Assembly (NCBI GenBank): GCA_029243545.1
Contig: JAQWRV010000005.1
Span: forward strand, 62,001 to 126,000
From: Rhodospirillaceae bacterium
GTDB lineage: Bacteria; Pseudomonadota; Alphaproteobacteria; Rhodospirillales; Rhodospirillaceae
DNA: 64,000 bases
Direction of reading: 5' to 3'
The notes below the pieces were generated by a model. The model made no database searches. It saw nothing but the letters and a program-made list of their open reading frames with translations, and had not been told where the DNA came from. Positions 10,214 to 20,021 of the stretch are shown here, one piece after another. A program made the translations under genes and the position numbers. Every line of letters begins with the position of its first letter. Position 1 is the first letter of the stretch.

Positions 10214-11098
10214 ATGACCTCATCCGCACAGGTTCTTCAGCACAACGCGGAACAGGCCGCGTCAACGCTACCGCCGCTGCTCATCAACGCCAATCGCGTT
10301 GCCGCCACCGTTTCGCTCGGCAGTCATGGCCGGCGCCGTGCGGGACCGGGAGATACCTTTTGGCAATTTCGTCAATACAGCCAAAGCGATCCCGCTTATA
10401 TGATCGATTGGCGTCAATCGGCCAAATTCGATCATGTGTTTGTCCGTGAACGGGAATGGGACGCTTCGCAAACCGCTGCACTGTGGTGCGATTGCTCACC
10501 GTCAATGGCCTTCCGGTCGTCCAAAAAAGTGCCGACCAAGTCTGAACGCGCTTCTGTGATCGGTCTGGCTCTTGCCTCCCTGATGATTTCTGGTGGAGAA
10601 CGCGTCCGCCTGCTTGGCTTTGAACCGAGCGCAAGTTCGGGTCGCCTTGCTCTCATACAAATGGCCCATAATCTGGAGCGTGCCATCACAGACCAACCTG
10701 CGTCGACGGTGCCTGTGGCACAGGCGTCGCTGCCGCGGCATATATCGGTTGTCCTGATCAGTGATTTCCTGTTTCCCATTGAGGAAGCTGAAAGTGCGTT
10801 GTCTTCTTTTACCGGCCAAGCGTCCAGTGGCCATCTCTTGCAAATCCTTGATCCGGCTGAAGAAAGCCTTCCATATCGCGGCCGTATTCGCTTTCAGGGC
10901 ATGGAAAACGAAGGCAGCCTCCTGATCGAACGCACGGAAGATGTTCGCAAAGACTACATTGGAAAAATGGCTGAGCATCGCGCCAGCTTGGCAGCATTGA
11001 CGGACCGTCTCGGGTGGAGCTTCAGCGTTCACCACACCGATAAACCACCACACACAGCTCTAGCCGCCCTTCACATGCGCATGGCAGAAGAGAGATGA
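10214..11098 (+). CDS. DUF58 domain-containing protein
   Basis: About 294 residues with the DUF58 signature: GRRRAGPGDTFWQFRQYSQS (residues ~40-60), IDWRQSAKFDHVFVREREWD, and a von Willebrand-like segment around WCDCSPSMAF that carries a DxSxS-like metal site. It is the usual partner of MoxR ATPases. The start at 10214 avoids overlap with the MoxR gene; an in-frame ATG at 10157 would overlap it by 41 bases and remains possible. The stop overlaps the next start by ATGA. The protein is soluble and probably cytoplasmic or membrane-associated through its neighbours. Confidence 0.88.
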   Translation: MTSSAQVLQHNAEQAASTLPPLLINANRVAATVSLGSHGRRRAGPGDTFWQFRQYSQSDPAYMIDWRQSAKFDHVFVREREWDASQTAALWCDCSPSMAFRSSKKVPTKSERASVIGLALASLMISGGERVRLLGFEPSASSGRLALIQMAHNLERAITDQPASTVPVAQASLPRHISVVLISDFLFPIEEAESALSSFTGQASSGHLLQILDPAEESLPYRGRIRFQGMENEGSLLIERTEDVRKDYIGKMAEHRASLAALTDRLGWSFSVHHTDKPPHTALAALHMRMAEER

Positions 11099-13848
11099 TG
11101 AGTCTCGGCGCCGTAACCTTCGCGTTCCCGTGGATTCTAACCGCCCTCGCTATTCTCCCCCTTGTGTGGCTGTTGTTGCGCGTGACCCCGCCGGCGGCCC
11201 GCCGCCTAACTTTTCCAGCCATACGGCTTTTGTTCGGCATGGTTTCCAATGAAAAATCGTCTGCGCGCACGCCATGGTGGCTCATGCTCATGCGCCTGAG
11301 CTGTATCACCCTCATTATTATTGCCTTAGCCGATCCGGTTTTGAATCAACGTCAGAGCATGCGGCAAAGCCCGCTGGTGGTCGTTGTTGATGATGGGTGG
11401 GCCGCTGCGTCAACGTGGCCTGAACGCCAAGCAGCGCTCGTCCGGCTGCTAGAAAGTGCAGTTCGTTATACACGGCCAGTCATACTAGCAACCACAGCGC
11501 CGGCAGATGCTGGTGCGCAAAACCCGCTTTCATTTGGGTCTGCCAGCGACGCTCTGGCCGTCGCCCGTGCCTTGGAAGCAAAGTCATGGTCGACCGATAG
11601 ACAATCCGCATTGCAACGCTTACAGGATGCAAATCCTAGGCCGCCTGCCGAGTCCGTATGGCTTACCGATGGCGTTGCGTCTGACACAGATATAGAAATG
11701 GCGGCTTGGTTGCAGCGGCTCGGACGCTTGACGGTTCTCACGAGCACCACCGCCGCTGGCCCTATAGCTCTTGGCCCGGCCGAACGTGTTCCTGACAGCA
11801 ACGGAAACACGATCGAAGTGACAGTGCGCCGCCCTGCCTCTGAGTCAGCCGTGCCGATGATTTCAAATATTATTGCGCTCGACCAAGCGGGCCGTACCGT
11901 AGCGCGCGCCGAGGCCAACTTCGATGCGGGCACTGCCGTGACCTCAGCCCGTTTCGTTGTACCGACCGAATTGGGTAATCTCATGACCCAACTCATCGTC
12001 GAAAATGAAAGCAGCGCCGCCAGCGTGTTTCTCTTAGACGATCGATGGACGCGCCGGCCGGTGGGGATTGTTTCTGCTAATCCCGACGGCATTGTGACGC
12101 CGTTGCTTGAAGACGGGTTCTACGCGACCCAGGCATTACTGCCCTACGCGGACGTTCACGCTGGCACAATTGTTGAGCTTCTCGAACGAAATTTAGCGAT
12201 GATTATCTTAGCCAGTGGCAATCGCGTCACCAGCCCCGAAGTGGCGTTGCTTGAGCCCTGGCTCCACCGTGGCGGAGTCCTTATACGGTTTGCCGGAGCC
12301 ACCTTGGACGGCAACGTCGACCCGCTATTACCTGTGCGATTGCGTGGCGGCGGCAGAACGTTCGGTGGGACGATGTCATGGACCGAGCCTGTTGGCATGG
12401 CCACGTTTCCGGATGACAGTCCCTTCGCCGGACTCGCGGTTCCTGACGATGTTTTGGTATCGACGCAGGTGCTGGCGGAACCGTCTGCGGGCCTCAGCCA
12501 GCGCACCTGGGCGCGGCTTGAAGACGGCACCCCGTTGGTGACGGCTGAGCGACGTGACAGCGGTTGGATCGTTTTATTTCACGTCACAGCGACACCGAAT
12601 TGGTCGACGCTGCCTTTGTCGGGTGTAATGGTCGACATGCTGCGGCGTATTCTTGATTTAAGCCGCGGTGTTGAAGAAGCCACTTCGGTCTTGCCGCAAG
12701 GTCTCTCTGCGCGGGAAATTCTGAGTGGAACCGGACAGCTTATTGTTCCGCCGCCAACAGTAGTAGCCATAGATCGGGATGACATCGCCGACCCAGATCT
12801 GGGACCAACATATCCTCCCGGTTACTACGGTTCTGGTGATACCAAGATCGCGATCAACTTGGGTCCGTCGATTGGTCCGATCGTTGGTCAAGGCCGCTGG
12901 CCAAGCGACGTCACGGTGACCGGTTTTGAGTCCGTTGCAGCGGAGAGGACACTCAAACCATGGCTCTTGTTTTTTGCGCTGGCGCTGTTCGTTATTGATT
13001 TCATGATCTCGCTCTTCCTGCGCGGCATCACGCCTCAACTTCCTCTGGCACGCGTGGGAGCTGCAACGGCGTCTATCGCCTTATTAATATTGATTGCATC
13101 GCCCCATCACGCGCTCGGCGCTGATGCGATTGATCCGGCCGTCATCGACGCCGTGCTGGAAACGCGCCTCGCTTACATCCGTACCGGGCGTCAAGATATA
13201 GACCAGTTGTCCGCGCAAGGTCTTGGTGCGCTGACAAAAGTCTTGGCCGCACGAACGTCAGCAGTAATGGCTACCCCGGCAGATATCAATCCTGAAACGG
13301 ATGAGCTTTTTCCATACCCCGTTGTTTATTGGCGTATCACGCCCGAGCAAACACCGCCGTCCGAAAAGGCCGCACAGCACATCAACGATTACCTCGGCCG
13401 TGGCGGCATGATTGTTTTCGACGCGCCAAATCAAGTTGGTGCCAACGCCAATGATGACGGCCAGCAGGTCAGCCAAGCCCTCAACAATGTTCTCGCGCGT
13501 TTGAATGTGCCTCCTCTCGTTCAAATTCCCGAGACTCATGTCTTACATCGCAGCTTCTACCTTCTGCCCGACCTGCCCGGCCGGTTCACCGGCGCGCCTG
13601 TATATGTAGAGCGCGGCTCGATCACAACCGACGGTGTGTCCTCCATCATCATCGGCAGCCACGATTGGGCCGCAGCCTGGGCCCGCGACAGCCGCGGCCT
13701 GCCCTTGTACCCCGCAGTGCCGAGTGGTGAACGGCAGCGGGAATGGTCGTACCGCTTCGGCGTCAATCTGGTGATGTACGCCCTGACCGGAAACTACAAA
13801 GCGGATCAAGTACACCTGCCCGCAATCATGCAGCGGCTGACTCAATGA
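11095..13848 (+). CDS. BatA-like N-terminal and DUF4159 C-terminal membrane protein
   Basis: A 917-residue protein. The N-terminus (about residues 1-80) has two membrane helices of the aerotolerance regulator (BatA) type, with FPWILTALAILPLVWLLLR. A long central part resembles a von Willebrand or class I amidotransferase-like fold (VVVVDDGWAA; IILASGNRVT). Two more membrane helices follow near 620-665 (LLFFALALFVIDFMISLFLR). The C-terminal ~230 residues are DUF4159 (FPYPVVYWRITP; YLGRGGMIVFDAPN). It is coupled to both neighbours by ATGA overlaps. In alphaproteobacteria such proteins accompany MoxR and DUF58; the molecular role is unknown, and envelope maintenance is an inference from the Bat comparison. 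Confidence 0.85.
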   Translation: MMSLGAVTFAFPWILTALAILPLVWLLLRVTPPAARRLTFPAIRLLFGMVSNEKSSARTPWWLMLMRLSCITLIIIALADPVLNQRQSMRQSPLVVVVDDGWAAASTWPERQAALVRLLESAVRYTRPVILATTAPADAGAQNPLSFGSASDALAVARALEAKSWSTDRQSALQRLQDANPRPPAESVWLTDGVASDTDIEMAAWLQRLGRLTVLTSTTAAGPIALGPAERVPDSNGNTIEVTVRRPASESAVPMISNIIALDQAGRTVARAEANFDAGTAVTSARFVVPTELGNLMTQLIVENESSAASVFLLDDRWTRRPVGIVSANPDGIVTPLLEDGFYATQALLPYADVHAGTIVELLERNLAMIILASGNRVTSPEVALLEPWLHRGGVLIRFAGATLDGNVDPLLPVRLRGGGRTFGGTMSWTEPVGMATFPDDSPFAGLAVPDDVLVSTQVLAEPSAGLSQRTWARLEDGTPLVTAERRDSGWIVLFHVTATPNWSTLPLSGVMVDMLRRILDLSRGVEEATSVLPQGLSAREILSGTGQLIVPPPTVVAIDRDDIADPDLGPTYPPGYYGSGDTKIAINLGPSIGPIVGQGRWPSDVTVTGFESVAAERTLKPWLLFFALALFVIDFMISLFLRGITPQLPLARVGAATASIALLILIASPHHALGADAIDPAVIDAVLETRLAYIRTGRQDIDQLSAQGLGALTKVLAARTSAVMATPADINPETDELFPYPVVYWRITPEQTPPSEKAAQHINDYLGRGGMIVFDAPNQVGANANDDGQQVSQALNNVLARLNVPPLVQIPETHVLHRSFYLLPDLPGRFTGAPVYVERGSITTDGVSSIIIGSHDWAAAWARDSRGLPLYPAVPSGERQREWSYRFGVNLVMYALTGNYKADQVHLPAIMQRLTQ

Positions 13849-15926
13849 TCGGTATTACCTTTACATCTCTGGTACCGTTCCCGCTGCTGATAACAGTACT
13901 CGGTATTGGCTTGGTCATCGCGGGATACGCCTTCGTCAAGAGGTCACGGGCCGCCGGTTTACGAACGCTTGTCATTGTCGTGCTTGCGGCCGGTGTTTCG
14001 GACCCGCGGGCAACCATCGAAAACCGGGCCCCTCTGGACGATGTCGCGGTGGTAGTTGTCGACGAAAGTCTGAGTCAACAGCTCTCAGACCGGCCAGCGC
14101 GTACGGCTGAAGCCCTTGAAGGCCTGTCATCTGCATTTGAAAGACTTAAAGGCATTGACGTCCGGACGGTTAACCTCACCCCCCAAACGGCGGGAGGGCG
14201 TAGCGACGGAACACGCCTATTCGAAACCGTCTCGAAAGCGACAGCGGATATTCCCAACAGCCGATTGGCCGGGGTCGTGCTTATCACAGACGGTATTGTT
14301 CACGATGTGCCGCAACCCGACCAGTCGGGCATTTCCGCACCCGTTCACGTTCTTCTCACCGGCGAAAAGGACGAGCGTGACCGTCGTCTGGTGGTGTTTA
14401 AAGCCCCTGAGTTCGGCTTGGTCGATAAGACCGTTTCCGTTCGAGTCAGCGCCGAAGACACTAGCGTACCTGCCGGCACACCAATATCTGCAACTCTGCG
14501 GACGGATGGTGGCGCACTGCAGCCCTTTACAATTCGAGCTGGCGAATCGTTGGATGTTGTCGTCTCGCTTGATCATCCGGGCGCCAATGTCTTCGAACTG
14601 GAAGTGGCGGAAGCGGAGGGTGAAATTTCTCCGCGCAATAACCGGACGCTGGTCACCATCAACGCGATCCGCGACCGGCTTAAGGTTCTTCTTATTTCCG
14701 GCCAGCCGCATGTGGGTGAGCGCGCCTGGCGTAATCTACTTAAATCTGACCCCAATGTGGATCTGGTTCACTTCACGATCTTACGGCCGTTATCAAAAGA
14801 CGACGGCACACCTTTGAATGAACTCGCGCTCATCTCGTTCCCAATCCGCGAGTTGTTTGAAGAGCAACTCTACGATTTTGATCTGGTGATCTTTGATCGC
14901 TACAGCCGCCGGGGCCTGGTGCCGTTTCAATTTATGATGAACGTTGCTAGCTACGTTCTCGACGGCGGAGCGGTGATGCTGTCGGTGGGGCCTGAGTATG
15001 CCGACTCCTTCTCCCTGTTCGATAGCCCCTTGCAGAACGTTTTACCGGCCGCGCCGACAGGTGTGATTTACGAGAAACCCTTCCTGCCGCAAATCAGCGA
15101 AATCGGAGAACGGCATCCTGTGACCGCATCTCTCACGCCGCCAGGACAGCAAGAGCCGACTTGGGGCCGCTGGTTACGCCATATAGAAGTTGCGACGACG
15201 TCGGGTCAGGAACTCATGCGCGGCGCGTCGGACCAGCCGCTGTTGATGCTTGATCGAGTTGGCAAAGGCCGGGTTGCCTTGCTGCTTAGCGATACCATCT
15301 GGCTCTGGGGTAAGGGCTTTGATGGCGGCGGCCCACAAGCCGAAATGCTGCGCCGGCTGGCACATTGGCTGATGAAAGAACCAGAGCTGGAAGAAAATGC
15401 TCTCACCGCCTCGGTTGAAGACGGCATGTTGCAGATTGTGCGCAACAGTCTAGATGAAACCGTACACCAGATCACCGTCAATGCTCCGGATGGCACGTCA
15501 CAGACAACGCAGCCAGAATACACAGAAAGCGGCCGCTTTGTCGCTCGCGTCCCCATAGGCGATCAAGGGCTCTATCGCATTGAAGATGGTGTGCTGTCGG
15601 CTGTGGTCGCGGTCGGTGCCGCCAATCCATTGGAAAACCAAGATGTGATTGCAACCGCCGCGCATTTGGCACCTGTTGCCGACGCCACCGGTGGCGGACT
15701 GTTTTGGATCGGCGACCGCGGTGTCCCCACCGTGCGCCGTGTTGCGCCGGACCGGATCTCCAGCGGACAGTCTTGGATTGGTCTGCGCACCAATAATCAA
15801 TACGTGGTCGACGGTATGCGAGAATTCCCGCTGGTTCCGGCCTGGCTCGCCCTATTTGCCCTTTTATCTCTGCCACTTCTGACATGGTGGCGCGAAGGCC
15901 GTTCGGCAGTAAACTACCCAACATGA
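13845..15926 (+). CDS. Membrane protein with amidotransferase-like domain, MoxR cluster
   Basis: A 693-residue protein that begins with two membrane helices (FPLLITVLGIGLVIAGYAFV, then TLVIVVLAAGV), continues with a large extracytoplasmic region and ends with one helix (LVPAWLALFALLSLPLLTWW) and a short basic tail. The region near residues 275-430 (LKVLLISGQPHVGERAWRN; YVLDGGAVMLSVGPEY) resembles the class I glutamine amidotransferase-like fold seen in BatA/B-like proteins. The start at 13845 overlaps the previous stop by ATGA; the in-frame ATG at 13743 lies inside that gene and is unlikely. The function is unknown. It is probably a structural partner of the 917-residue protein. Confidence 0.8.
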   Translation: MIGITFTSLVPFPLLITVLGIGLVIAGYAFVKRSRAAGLRTLVIVVLAAGVSDPRATIENRAPLDDVAVVVVDESLSQQLSDRPARTAEALEGLSSAFERLKGIDVRTVNLTPQTAGGRSDGTRLFETVSKATADIPNSRLAGVVLITDGIVHDVPQPDQSGISAPVHVLLTGEKDERDRRLVVFKAPEFGLVDKTVSVRVSAEDTSVPAGTPISATLRTDGGALQPFTIRAGESLDVVVSLDHPGANVFELEVAEAEGEISPRNNRTLVTINAIRDRLKVLLISGQPHVGERAWRNLLKSDPNVDLVHFTILRPLSKDDGTPLNELALISFPIRELFEEQLYDFDLVIFDRYSRRGLVPFQFMMNVASYVLDGGAVMLSVGPEYADSFSLFDSPLQNVLPAAPTGVIYEKPFLPQISEIGERHPVTASLTPPGQQEPTWGRWLRHIEVATTSGQELMRGASDQPLLMLDRVGKGRVALLLSDTIWLWGKGFDGGGPQAEMLRRLAHWLMKEPELEENALTASVEDGMLQIVRNSLDETVHQITVNAPDGTSQTTQPEYTESGRFVARVPIGDQGLYRIEDGVLSAVVAVGAANPLENQDVIATAAHLAPVADATGGGLFWIGDRGVPTVRRVAPDRISSGQSWIGLRTNNQYVVDGMREFPLVPAWLALFALLSLPLLTWWREGRSAVNYPT

Positions 15927-16915
15927 AAACACGCACACTAGGTAAACAAGGTCTTGAAGTCTCTGCCCTTGGTCTCGGCTGCATGGGCATGTCGGTATTC
16001 TACGGCAGCGGCAACGACGATGCAGCATCGGTCAAAACTTTACAGCACGCCATGGACCTCGGTGTGACGTTCTTTGATACCGCAGAGCTTTATGGCAACG
16101 GCCATAACGAGGAACTGCTGGGCAAGGCGGTAAAAGGCCGGCGGAACTCGGTGATCGTCGCAACAAAGTTTGGCCTGCGTCTGATTGACGGCGGCGGCGT
16201 GACGCCACCCAACTGCAGCCCCGCCTATATCAAGGCCGCCTGCGAAGAAAGTCTACGCCGGTTGGATGTGGATGTGATCGATCTTTATTACGCCCACCGT
16301 GTCGACCCGACGGTTCCCATAGAAGAAACCGTGGGTGCCATGGCCGAGTTGGTGGAAGAAGGCAAAGTGCGCTACCTGGGTTTGAGCGAAGCCGGTGCGG
16401 GCAACATCCGCAAAGGCCACGCCGTGCACCCTCTCACCGCCGTGCAAACCGAGTACTCCTTGTGGAGCCGCGACGTAGAACCGGAAGTCATACCCGCGTG
16501 TCAAGAATTGGGGATCGGTTTTGTGCCTTATTCGCCTCTCAGCCGTGGCTTTCTCACCGGCGCGTTCAACAAAGCAGATGATGCAGTAGCCGACGGTGAC
16601 ACCCGCTCATTCATGCCGCGCTTTAAGCAAGAACATTTCGACGCCAACAAAGCATTGGTCGACAAGCTGGGCGAGATCGCCGGTGCCAAGGGCTGCACCA
16701 CCGCGCAACTGGCCATCGCCTGGGTGCTGGCCCAAGGCGACACTATCGTGCCTATCCCAGGCACACGAAAGATCGAACGGGTTGAAGAAAACCTGGGTGC
16801 GCTATACGTAACACTAACAGCCGAGGATCTGGCCGCAATTGAAGCCGCCAATCCCGCCGACGCTGTGTCTGGCACGCGTTACCCAGAAGCTGCAATGAGT
16901 TCAGTAAACCTTTAG
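15923..16915 (+). CDS. Aldo/keto reductase
   Basis: A 330-residue NADP-dependent (beta/alpha)8-barrel oxidoreductase. It starts MKTRTLGKQGLEVSALGLGC, the form typical of the AKR13 (YajO/Tas-like) group. The catalytic tetrad is visible: Asp and Tyr in FFDTAELYGNG, Lys in IVATKFG and His in YYAHRVDP. The C-terminal cofactor motif is VPIPGTRKIERVEEN. The substrate cannot be told. The start overlaps the previous stop by ATGA, so it belongs to the MoxR operon in this organism, an unusual partner for that cluster. A longer frame from 15884 was rejected because it overlaps and lacks homology. Confidence 0.92.
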   Translation: MKTRTLGKQGLEVSALGLGCMGMSVFYGSGNDDAASVKTLQHAMDLGVTFFDTAELYGNGHNEELLGKAVKGRRNSVIVATKFGLRLIDGGGVTPPNCSPAYIKAACEESLRRLDVDVIDLYYAHRVDPTVPIEETVGAMAELVEEGKVRYLGLSEAGAGNIRKGHAVHPLTAVQTEYSLWSRDVEPEVIPACQELGIGFVPYSPLSRGFLTGAFNKADDAVADGDTRSFMPRFKQEHFDANKALVDKLGEIAGAKGCTTAQLAIAWVLAQGDTIVPIPGTRKIERVEENLGALYVTLTAEDLAAIEAANPADAVSGTRYPEAAMSSVNL

Positions 16916-16925
16916 GCTCATCCTC

Positions 16926-18482
16926 ATGGTCGACGCCACTGCCGATACGGCTGCAGCCAAACCGAAATCCGACCCGGGCTTTTATCCGACGGTGCGCGTC
17001 ATTCACAAATGGGCCGGGCTCGCCGGGCTCGCCTGGCTTTCAGTGCTGGGCATCACCGGCTGGATTCTGGATCATCAAGACTGGCGCTGGACCCATCAGT
17101 GGGCCGTACCCGAGTGGGTCACCTCGGCGCGCATTGACCGCTTGGTCAACGGCACGGTCATGCGCCACATCGAGGTGGATCAAAATGATCCCGCGCGATG
17201 GATCGGCGCTTCGGAACGTGGCCTGTGGCTGACGGAAAACGCAGGCGAAGCCTGGGTAGACATTCCGTTCCAAGGCATGAGCGGGCACCCACAGGTGTTC
17301 CGATTTGTCCCGGCAGAGAGCCATGGACTTGACCTGATTTACCTGGCCACCGACGACGGCATCTGGACGATCTCATCTGATGAGGCCGCAGCACAGCCCT
17401 TCGCTCTCCATGGCCAACCGATCTCGGCCCTGGGCCAGGGCAGCACAACAACCGAACTTGTGGGCGCGGTGCATCATGGGCAACTGTTCCGCTTCGACGT
17501 GCGCGTGCCCGATGAGGTCACTTGGATCGACGTAGACGAAGTGGTCGTCCATGGCTTGCCGGAGACGGTCTCCCTCTACAATTTCATCTTCGATCTGCAT
17601 GTGGGTGAAGGCACCCTGCCCCAGCCCTGGTCCATATTGATCAATGACTACGGCGGCATATCCATGGGCACCCTCGGCCTCACTGGCTTGATGTTCTGGT
17701 GGCTGCCGCGCAAATGGCGCAACCAGGCCCCCAAAAGAGAACTCAAAAAACGCCAGCAGATTCTGCGCTGGCTCTATCGGTGTCATGGACCGGTCATTGG
17801 CATTCTAGCGATCATCCCAATTCTCTATCTCAGTATCACCGGCATCGCCGTCGATCACATTTTTTTTCTGATGGACAAAGGCAAAGGGATCCCGCTCGCG
17901 CGTGAAAACCTGACCCCGATTTATGACTACACATCGCTCGAAGGCGAGATCACACATGTGGTCGCGTTTCCTGGAGACCCGAGCTCGTACGCGGTGGCGA
18001 CACGTTTCGGCGTGCTCAACTCTGATGACGGCGGGCGGACCTGGGCCGTTGATGAAAGCCTGCCGACGACGCTGGGTACGGATGCAGGCAACGTCAACCT
18101 GTTCCGCGAAGGCGAGTTTATTTTCGTCGGTGTAGGCTCCAAGGGAAACGGCTATCGCAAGATTGATGAAACAGGGTGGACCTTCGTTGAAATGCCCGCG
18201 GACTTGCTAGCCATCACCGACGTCACCCGCCGCGGCGACACCTGGTATCTGAAAAACTCACGCGGCATTTCATCAGGCACTTTTAACGACAACGTGTTTG
18301 AGGCAACGAACATCCCCTACCCTGCTCTTGAAGGCACAACGTTCTTTCTGTTCATGGCCGATGTGCACACGGGCAACACTTTTCACAGTGAGTTTATCTG
18401 GGTGAATGATCTGGTCGCCCTGATGGCGATCATCCTTGCCATAACGGGCCCCCTGGCCTGGTGGAAACGCAAGTGGATGTAG
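16926..18482 (+). CDS. PepSY-associated membrane protein with BNR-like repeats
   Basis: A 518-residue protein with four membrane helices: about 25-45 (WAGLAGLAWLSVLGITGWIL), 240-260 (GTLGLTGLMFWWLP), 285-310 (GPVIGILAIIPILYLSITGI) and the C-terminus (LVALMAIILAITGPLAWWKR). This is the layout of PepSY-TM (PiuB-like) proteins, which handle ferric-siderophore reduction or respiratory-type membrane redox steps. The loops usually filled by PepSY domains instead carry segments like sialidase/YCF48 repeats: GLWLTENAGEAW near 95-106 and VLNSDDGGRTWAVD near 365-380. It is ten bases after the aldo/keto reductase. The start ATG has no clear ribosome site. Confidence 0.75.
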   Translation: MVDATADTAAAKPKSDPGFYPTVRVIHKWAGLAGLAWLSVLGITGWILDHQDWRWTHQWAVPEWVTSARIDRLVNGTVMRHIEVDQNDPARWIGASERGLWLTENAGEAWVDIPFQGMSGHPQVFRFVPAESHGLDLIYLATDDGIWTISSDEAAAQPFALHGQPISALGQGSTTTELVGAVHHGQLFRFDVRVPDEVTWIDVDEVVVHGLPETVSLYNFIFDLHVGEGTLPQPWSILINDYGGISMGTLGLTGLMFWWLPRKWRNQAPKRELKKRQQILRWLYRCHGPVIGILAIIPILYLSITGIAVDHIFFLMDKGKGIPLARENLTPIYDYTSLEGEITHVVAFPGDPSSYAVATRFGVLNSDDGGRTWAVDESLPTTLGTDAGNVNLFREGEFIFVGVGSKGNGYRKIDETGWTFVEMPADLLAITDVTRRGDTWYLKNSRGISSGTFNDNVFEATNIPYPALEGTTFFLFMADVHTGNTFHSEFIWVNDLVALMAIILAITGPLAWWKRKWM

Positions 18483-18735
18483 CCCCCCACCACAACATCT
18501 AGTTTCAGCTACCCTAAAAAAATCCTTTCCTGGAGATGTGTGAGGAACAAGCCCATGAAGGAGCGGCCGTTGGGTTGAGTGAGACCATGAATGAAATCTC
18601 TAAACCGCTGATTCAATGATATAAATCGCGCCTGCCGCAAGGTCTGAAATATCAACCCCGTCAATGACGTAGAAAAATGACCACAACCAAATTATAGCCC
18701 TAGATGTTGTGTTCGCCGACCCGATAAAGTGAGCC

Positions 18736-19881
18736 ATGTCACCTACCGCACGTAACATCTGGGTCGTCACCCATCGCTGGACCGGGATTATTTTCGGACT
18801 GGTGGTTGTGCTCATCGGCGTCACCGGCTCGCTGCTGGTGTTCGAAGACGACCTGGACATATTCCTCAACCCGGGCCTCTACCGTGTCGAGGTAACAGGC
18901 ACACCTCTTCCCTATGACGCGCTCATTGAAGCAGCAGCCGCAGCTGGCCCCAGAAACCTGACACCCGGTTATTTTTCCCGCATTGATGACGCGCCAGACC
19001 GGCCCGTTGTGGTGACCCTGCAAGGGCGCGGCACCACTGAAATTCAAGTGTTCGTGAATCCCTACACAGCTGAGATTTTGGGAACACGCGGCGGCTTTTC
19101 TTCCCTGGCCTTGATACGCCGCCTCCACGGCGACCTGGCGCTTGGTGATTTGGGTGAAGACCTCATCGGTGTTTTGTCGATCGTCATTTCCCTTATGTGC
19201 CTGATGGGTTTAGTGTTGTGGTGGCCCAATAAAGGGGCATGGCTACGCAGCCTGAAAATCAATTTCCGCGCCCGGCCCCGTTTGATGCTACGCGACCTGC
19301 ACAACGCCGGCGGCGCGTACCTCTTTATTTTCATGCTGCTGTCCGCCGTGACCGTGCCACCCATCGTTTGGAAGCTGACGACACCAGGCGCGGGCCAAGG
19401 ACAGGCAGGGCCACCGCAAGCTGTCGCACCCCCCGCAGCAGGTTCAGCACGGCCGACAGGTCTCGGCATAACGCCGCCGCCCAACATTCCTTGGCAGACA
19501 GCGATTAACGCAGCACAACTGGCCGTGCCCGATCAATGGGTCGGCTTCACCCTACGCCCGCTGGGACCCGCGCCGTTTTATATGGTCCGTCTGTTTCCGC
19601 CAGGTGAGACTGGGACACCGCAAATGACGACCGTATTCGTCAATCGCCACAACGGCGACATCATCCGCATATCGTCGCCCGCTGCCATGACCCCGACCCG
19701 GCTGATCTCGGCTGATTTTGTCATCACCCTGCATTCCGGCGCCATTGCCGGACTGATCGGACGGATCATCATGTTCGTCGCAGGGCTCGGTTTTGCTGTA
19801 TTGTTTGTATCAGGCATCGCGACGTGGTGGATGCGTCTGACATCACGTCGAAAAGGCAATGAGGAGGTTACAGAGACATGA
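18736..19881 (+). CDS. PepSY domain-containing membrane protein
   Basis: A 381-residue PepSY-TM protein. It opens WVVTHRWTGIIFGLVVVLIG, then GSLLVFEDDLD, the standard first helix of the family. It has helices near 145-165 (LSIVISLMCLMGLVLWWPN), 195-215 (AYLFIFMLLSAVTVPPIVW) and 345-370 (FVAGLGFAVLFVSGIATWWM). A proline- and alanine-rich linker (about 220-245) separates the periplasmic parts. Such proteins are linked to siderophore-iron reduction. The 253-base gap before it holds no recognisable gene. Its stop overlaps the start of a truncated second copy of the same family. Confidence 0.85.
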   Translation: MSPTARNIWVVTHRWTGIIFGLVVVLIGVTGSLLVFEDDLDIFLNPGLYRVEVTGTPLPYDALIEAAAAAGPRNLTPGYFSRIDDAPDRPVVVTLQGRGTTEIQVFVNPYTAEILGTRGGFSSLALIRRLHGDLALGDLGEDLIGVLSIVISLMCLMGLVLWWPNKGAWLRSLKINFRARPRLMLRDLHNAGGAYLFIFMLLSAVTVPPIVWKLTTPGAGQGQAGPPQAVAPPAAGSARPTGLGITPPPNIPWQTAINAAQLAVPDQWVGFTLRPLGPAPFYMVRLFPPGETGTPQMTTVFVNRHNGDIIRISSPAAMTPTRLISADFVITLHSGAIAGLIGRIIMFVAGLGFAVLFVSGIATWWMRLTSRRKGNEEVTET

Positions 19882-20021
19882 CCCCACGCACGCGCACCTT
19901 CTGGCTATTGGGCCATCGCTGGATCGGCATTGTCCTCGGCACCATCATCGGGCTGACAGGACTAACCGGTTTGCTCATCGTTTTCGAAGACGAGATCGAC
20001 GCCATGAGAAACACACCATGA
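19878..20021 (+). pseudogene. Truncated PepSY membrane protein (N-terminal remnant)
   Basis: A 47-codon frame, too short to be a functional member. Its product reads LGHRWIGIVLGTIIGLTGLT then GLLIVFEDEIDAM, a clear match to the first helix of the neighbouring 381-residue PepSY protein (THRWTGI...GSLLVFEDDLD). It stops after MRNTP. It overlaps the upstream gene by ATGA and its own stop overlaps the methyltransferase start by ATGA. This suggests a third PepSY gene whose body was deleted, with the deletion ending exactly where the methyltransferase begins. It might still act as a leader that couples translation, or encode a small membrane peptide. Confidence 0.75.

Noticed and set aside
18600-18869. 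Minus-strand frame across the gap before the PepSY gene
   Set aside because: Half of it is antisense to the PepSY gene; the rest is hydrophobic but matches no family, and no ribosome site was seen.
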